A stretch of 64,000 nt of DNA from Paracidovorax citrulli (lineage in GTDB: Bacteria; Pseudomonadota; Gammaproteobacteria; Burkholderiales; Burkholderiaceae_C), in assembly GCF_900100305.1 (NCBI RefSeq), contig NZ_FNEY01000001.1, positions 207,026 through 271,025 on the forward strand, written 5' to 3'. Under the pieces are notes generated by a model. That model made no database searches. It was not told the DNA's origin and saw only the letters and a list, made by a program, of their open reading frames with translations. Positions 61,270 through 64,000 of this stretch are shown here, one piece after another (the stretch's first letter is position 1; each line of letters begins with the position of its first letter). The translations under genes were made by a program, and so were the position numbers.

Positions 61270-61298
61270 TTGACCATCCAGTGGGATGGTAATAGGAT
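61270..61298 (+). promoter_or_regulatory. Promoter with operator dyad inside the spacer
   Basis: TTGACC (61270-61275), a 17-base spacer and TAGGAT (61293-61298) form a sigma-70-like promoter. The spacer contains the perfect 7+4+7 inverted repeat ACCATCC-AGTG-GGATGGT (61273-61290), and a further GGATGG half-site follows at 61295, 11 bases on. The start of transcription would fall at or next to the ATG at 61304, so the message may be leaderless. Confidence 0.6.
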
Positions 61299-61303
61299 GG
61301 CGC

Positions 61304-61726
61304 ATGACTTCCCTCCAGAATGTTCAGCGCCCGCCCAAGGTGAGTGATTCCGAAAAGATCACCATCAACCTCGGATACGTTGACCTCGGCCACATCGACC
61401 TGCTGGTTGCCGAGAGCTTCTACGGCAACCGCACGGACTTCATCCGCACGGCGATCCGCAACCAGCTCGCGGTGCACGCCGACGCGCTGCGGCAGGTGGT
61501 GGCACGCAAGATGCTGGTGCTGGGCCTGCAGCGTTTCTCGGCAGCCGATCTGGAAGCTGCGCGCGCCGCGGGCCAGCGGCTGCAGATCCGCGTGCTCGGC
61601 CTTGCCACGATCGACCCGGACGTCACGCCGGAACTGGCGCTGGCCACCATCGATTCCCTCACCGTGCTCGGCGCACTGCAGGCCAGCAGCGCCGTGAAGA
61701 CCGCGCTGGCCGGACGCATCCATTGA
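61304..61726 (+). CDS. Ribbon-helix-helix (CopG-like) protein
   Basis: A 140-residue protein with an N-terminal ribbon-helix-helix pattern: a strand KITINLGYVDLGHIDLLVAE and helix FYGNRTDFIRTAIRNQL. The C-terminal 70 residues are an Ala/Leu-rich extension of unknown fold. It probably represses itself and the esterase gene that starts 17 bases after its stop, through the dyad in its promoter. Start at 61304; an ATG at 61286 is less likely as it lies inside the dyad. Confidence 0.8.
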   Translation: MTSLQNVQRPPKVSDSEKITINLGYVDLGHIDLLVAESFYGNRTDFIRTAIRNQLAVHADALRQVVARKMLVLGLQRFSAADLEAARAAGQRLQIRVLGLATIDPDVTPELALATIDSLTVLGALQASSAVKTALAGRIH

Positions 61727-61743
61727 CCCCACGAAAGCACTCC

Positions 61744-62931
61744 GTGAACCCACTCTTCCAGCAACTGATGGCCGATGCCACGCGTTCCACGCGCGGGGGC
61801 CGGCTCGGCGAAGCCACCGAGGCCATCCAGCGCGCGTTGCGCGGGGCGGCCGCACACGCACACGCACAGGCGGCTGGCGCGTCAGTCGCGGGGCCGCCTC
61901 CGGTGTTCCGCGGTGCGCCGGGCCCTGCGGCGGACCCCAGGGTGCTCGATGGACTGGTCCGCGAGGTGCACGATCCGAACGCGGCGGGTGAGGCCCGCGA
62001 GGCGCGCCGGCCCGCAAGCACGGCACCCCTCCAGGGCTGCGGCGAACAATGGCAATCCGGCAGTTTCAGCCACCAGAACCGCGCGCTGGCCTACCGCCTC
62101 TACCTCCCGCCGGAAGTACCGGGCGACGGTGCACCGCGGCCCATGGTGGTCATGCTGCACGGTTGCACCCAGCATGCGGAGGATTTCGCGGCGGGCACGC
62201 GCATGAACGCGCTGGCGCGGGAGCTCGGCGTGGTGGTCCTCTACCCGGAGCAGACACAGCGCGCCAATGCCCAGAAATGCTGGAACTGGTTCAAACCGCA
62301 GCACCAGCAGCGCGGGCGCGGTGAGCCGGCGGTGATCGCCGCCCTCGCGCGTTCGATCGCCACCGCGCACCGGGTGGATCCGGCGCGGGTGTATGTCGCG
62401 GGCCTGTCCGCGGGCGGCGCGATGGCGGATGTGGTCGGGCATTGCTACCCGGACGTGTTCGCTGCCGTGGGCGTGCATTCCGGCCTGCCATACGGCTGCG
62501 CGGCGGATGTCGCCTCGGCGCTGTCGGCGATGCGCAGCGGCCCGGGGCCTGCGCCGGGAGCCACTACAGGGGCGCGCAGCACGGCGCTCCCCACCATCGT
62601 GTTCCACGGCGATGCGGACACCACCGTCCATGTCCGCAACGCGGAGTCGCTGGTGGCGGCGCTGCGCAGCGGTTCGGGGCGGGGCGCGGCTTCCGGTGCA
62701 GCGGCCGCCCCGCGCGTGACCCGGGGCCAGTCCGGCCGCGGCGCGCGGCACACGCGCACCGTCTATACGGACGCGGCCGGCCGCGATTCGCTCGAGTACT
62801 GGCAACTGCACGGCGCCGGCCATGCCTGGTCGGGCGGCAGCGCCAGCGGCAGCTATACGGACCCGTCGGGCGTGGATGCGAGCGCGGAGATGCTGCGCTT
62901 TTTCCTCGCGCACCCGCGCGCCGCACGCTGA
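61744..62931 (+). CDS. PHB-depolymerase-family esterase (LpqC-like)
   Basis: A 395-residue alpha/beta hydrolase of the esterase/PHB depolymerase family. The oxyanion motif VVMLHGCTQHAEDFAAGT, nucleophile GLSAGGAMA (Ser222), acid in FHGDADTTVH and His in GAGHAWSGG are complete. Residues 1-110 are a low-complexity region without a signal peptide, so an intracellular substrate is likely, such as polyhydroxyalkanoate or an acetyl ester. GTG start at 61744 gives the normal MNPLFQQLM beginning; a TTG at 61723 is possible. Co-transcribed with the RHH gene. Confidence 0.88.
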   Translation: MNPLFQQLMADATRSTRGGRLGEATEAIQRALRGAAAHAHAQAAGASVAGPPPVFRGAPGPAADPRVLDGLVREVHDPNAAGEAREARRPASTAPLQGCGEQWQSGSFSHQNRALAYRLYLPPEVPGDGAPRPMVVMLHGCTQHAEDFAAGTRMNALARELGVVVLYPEQTQRANAQKCWNWFKPQHQQRGRGEPAVIAALARSIATAHRVDPARVYVAGLSAGGAMADVVGHCYPDVFAAVGVHSGLPYGCAADVASALSAMRSGPGPAPGATTGARSTALPTIVFHGDADTTVHVRNAESLVAALRSGSGRGAASGAAAAPRVTRGQSGRGARHTRTVYTDAAGRDSLEYWQLHGAGHAWSGGSASGSYTDPSGVDASAEMLRFFLAHPRAAR

Positions 62932-63295
62932 ACCCGGCCGGTGCCGCATGCTGCGCCGGCGACCCCCCGGATACTGGCACGGCGCATGGGGGCTTGGGTG
63001 CCGGCGGACCGAATCGTGCCTACACTGGCACCCATGACCTCCCTGGCTTGCGCCTTCGCCACCCTGGCCGCACTGCTGCACGCAGCGGCCGGCGCGCGAG
63101 CGGCCGCCAAGCGGATGCGCCGCCCGCTCCTGCCTGCACATTCCTGAGCCCGGCGGCCCGCTCCCTTCCCCCCTCTTCACCGTTCTTCTTGCGCAACCCT
63201 CCGCCGCCGGGCTCCTGCCTTGCGCGAACCAACGCGGTTGCCCCTTTGCGCTGGATGGCAGCGGGCCGCCGCACCCCACGATGGAGTGCCTTCCC
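62932..63295. other. Intergenic region before rnk
   Basis: 364 bases without a well-supported gene. A 37-codon frame with ATG at 63034 (MTSLACAFATLAALLHAAAG, then a basic tail) to 63147 could encode a small membrane or exported peptide; a TACACT hexamer lies just upstream but no good ribosome-binding site is seen. The rest shows nothing distinctive. Confidence 0.3.
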
Positions 63296-63706
63296 ATGCA
63301 TGCAGCGGTTCAGGTTCACAGCGAGCGCGTGCTCACCGATCTCGATTTCGCGCGCCTGTCGCGCCTCGCGAGCCAGCAGCCCGCCCCCCCGTCCCTGGCG
63401 GACCTGCTGGAGAACGCGGACGTCACCAGTTCCCGGACCGTGGAAGCGGACGTGGTCACGATGTATTCGCGCGTGGAACTCGTGGACACCGCGACCGGCG
63501 CCCGCCAGGTGCTGACGATCTGCTACCCGCGGGATGCCGATCTGGCGGCGGGTTTCGTCTCGGTGCTGTCGCCGGTGGGCAGCAGCCTGCTGGGCCTGCG
63601 CGTCGGGCAGACCGCGCGGTGGTGCACCCCGCGCGGCGAGGCCTGCGAGGCCACCGTGGCGGGCATACAGCACCAGCCGGAGGCCGAGGGCGACTACCTG
63701 CGCTAG
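63296..63706 (+). CDS. rnk: Regulator of nucleoside diphosphate kinase (GreA/GreB C-terminal domain)
   Basis: A 136-residue Rnk-type protein: a short N-terminal helix pair (LTDLDFARLSRLASQQ) and a GreA/B-like C-terminal domain (VELVDTATGARQVLTICYP, then SPVGSSLLGLRVGQ). It binds RNA polymerase but lacks the long antiterminating coiled coil. The start at 63296 has a GGAG 9 bases upstream; an ATG at 63281 is also in frame. The TAG stop is part of the CTAG that borders the IS element. Confidence 0.9.
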   Translation: MHAAVQVHSERVLTDLDFARLSRLASQQPAPPSLADLLENADVTSSRTVEADVVTMYSRVELVDTATGARQVLTICYPRDADLAAGFVSVLSPVGSSLLGLRVGQTARWCTPRGEACEATVAGIQHQPEAEGDYLR

Positions 63707-64000
63707 CTGTTGAGTCTCACGAGGTTGTTCACACCCGGAATGCGTGTGATGGGAGGCTGATGGCCGAGCGCGGAGTGTGGCCGGCACCAGTTGTAGCCGT
63801 CAATGAAGGGCTGCAGGGCAGCCGTGCGTTGGGCTGAGCTTTCGTAGGGTCTGGCATAGGCCCACTCCCGCAGGCTGGTCTGTACGAATCGCTCGGCCTT
63901 GCCGTTGGTCTTGGGCGTATAGGGCCGCGTGCGGATGTGGCGGATGCCCAATTCCTCGCAGGCCGCGCGGAAGGCGTTTTTGTAGCCAGAGCCGTTGTCG
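63703..64000 (-). mobile_element. IS481-family transposase, C-terminal part (runs off the window)
   Basis: The last 98 codons of a DDE transposase: DNGSGYKNAFRAACEELG, then GIRHIRTRPYTPKTNGKAER (the second Asp and the catalytic-Glu region) and the IS481-type end YNWCRPHSALGHQPP. The element's tip probably begins TGTTGAG at 63708. The transposase stop TAG (63705-63703) lies outside that tip in the sequence CTAG, so the insertion site itself gives the stop codon. The 5-prime end, the other inverted repeat and the far target copy are beyond the window. Confidence 0.88.

Overview
The window is a GC-rich (roughly two-thirds G+C) proteobacterial chromosome segment. Protein sequences and gene order fit a Comamonadaceae member of the Acidovorax/Paracidovorax type; this is a judgement from recalled protein families, not a database search. 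Coding density is high. No tRNA, rRNA or CRISPR array was seen, and the first 222 bases hold no gene I can call.

Left part (1-13.4 kb) is mostly transport: a bactofilin, a YciA-like thioesterase, an ATM1-type ABC exporter, a TRAP transporter operon (dctP/dctM/dctQ type) divergent from a LysR gene, two tandem glutamate/aspartate-type binding proteins followed by gltJKL, and a Bug/TctC binding protein. From 13.4 to 22 kb come a HAD phosphatase, a coupled polyprenyl-sugar glycosylation cluster (two GT-C type membrane proteins, a DPM1-like GT2, an ArnE-like small transporter), prfC and an acyltransferase-3 protein. At 22-26 kb a SAH riboswitch precedes ahcY, followed by a TlyA-type methyltransferase gene overlapping metF, so this stretch serves the methyl cycle.

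The middle (26-47 kb) is housekeeping: RlpA, RlmJ, a membrane-anchored Ser/Thr kinase, rplM-rpsI, a coiled-coil membrane protein, a second bactofilin, erpA, an MFS exporter, anmK, an M23 peptidase, tyrS, a LysR gene, two DUF2917 paralogues, a BLUF photoreceptor divergent from a Crp/Fnr regulator, glmU overlapping a soluble histidine kinase, an Lrp regulator and glmS.

Directly after glmS (47.05-51.2 kb) sits a visibly AT-richer island. It is a four-gene operon on the minus strand: a UmuD/LexA-like S24 protein, a three-cysteine DUF5131 (Gp37/Gp68) protein and two different TcmP partner proteins. This is the best candidate for an undescribed, possibly defensive, system.

Right of it lie a LysR gene divergent from dabB-dabA (inorganic carbon uptake), an archaeal-type ATPase with a large dyad upstream, a 26-residue membrane peptide gene, a lipase-like hydrolase overlapping a CYTH-CHAD triphosphatase, a decayed AraC fragment, a YihY gene broken by an internal deletion, a ribbon-helix-helix gene with an operator inside its promoter, a PHB-depolymerase-type esterase, rnk, and the end of an IS481-family element inserted at a CTAG that provides the stop codons of both rnk and the transposase.
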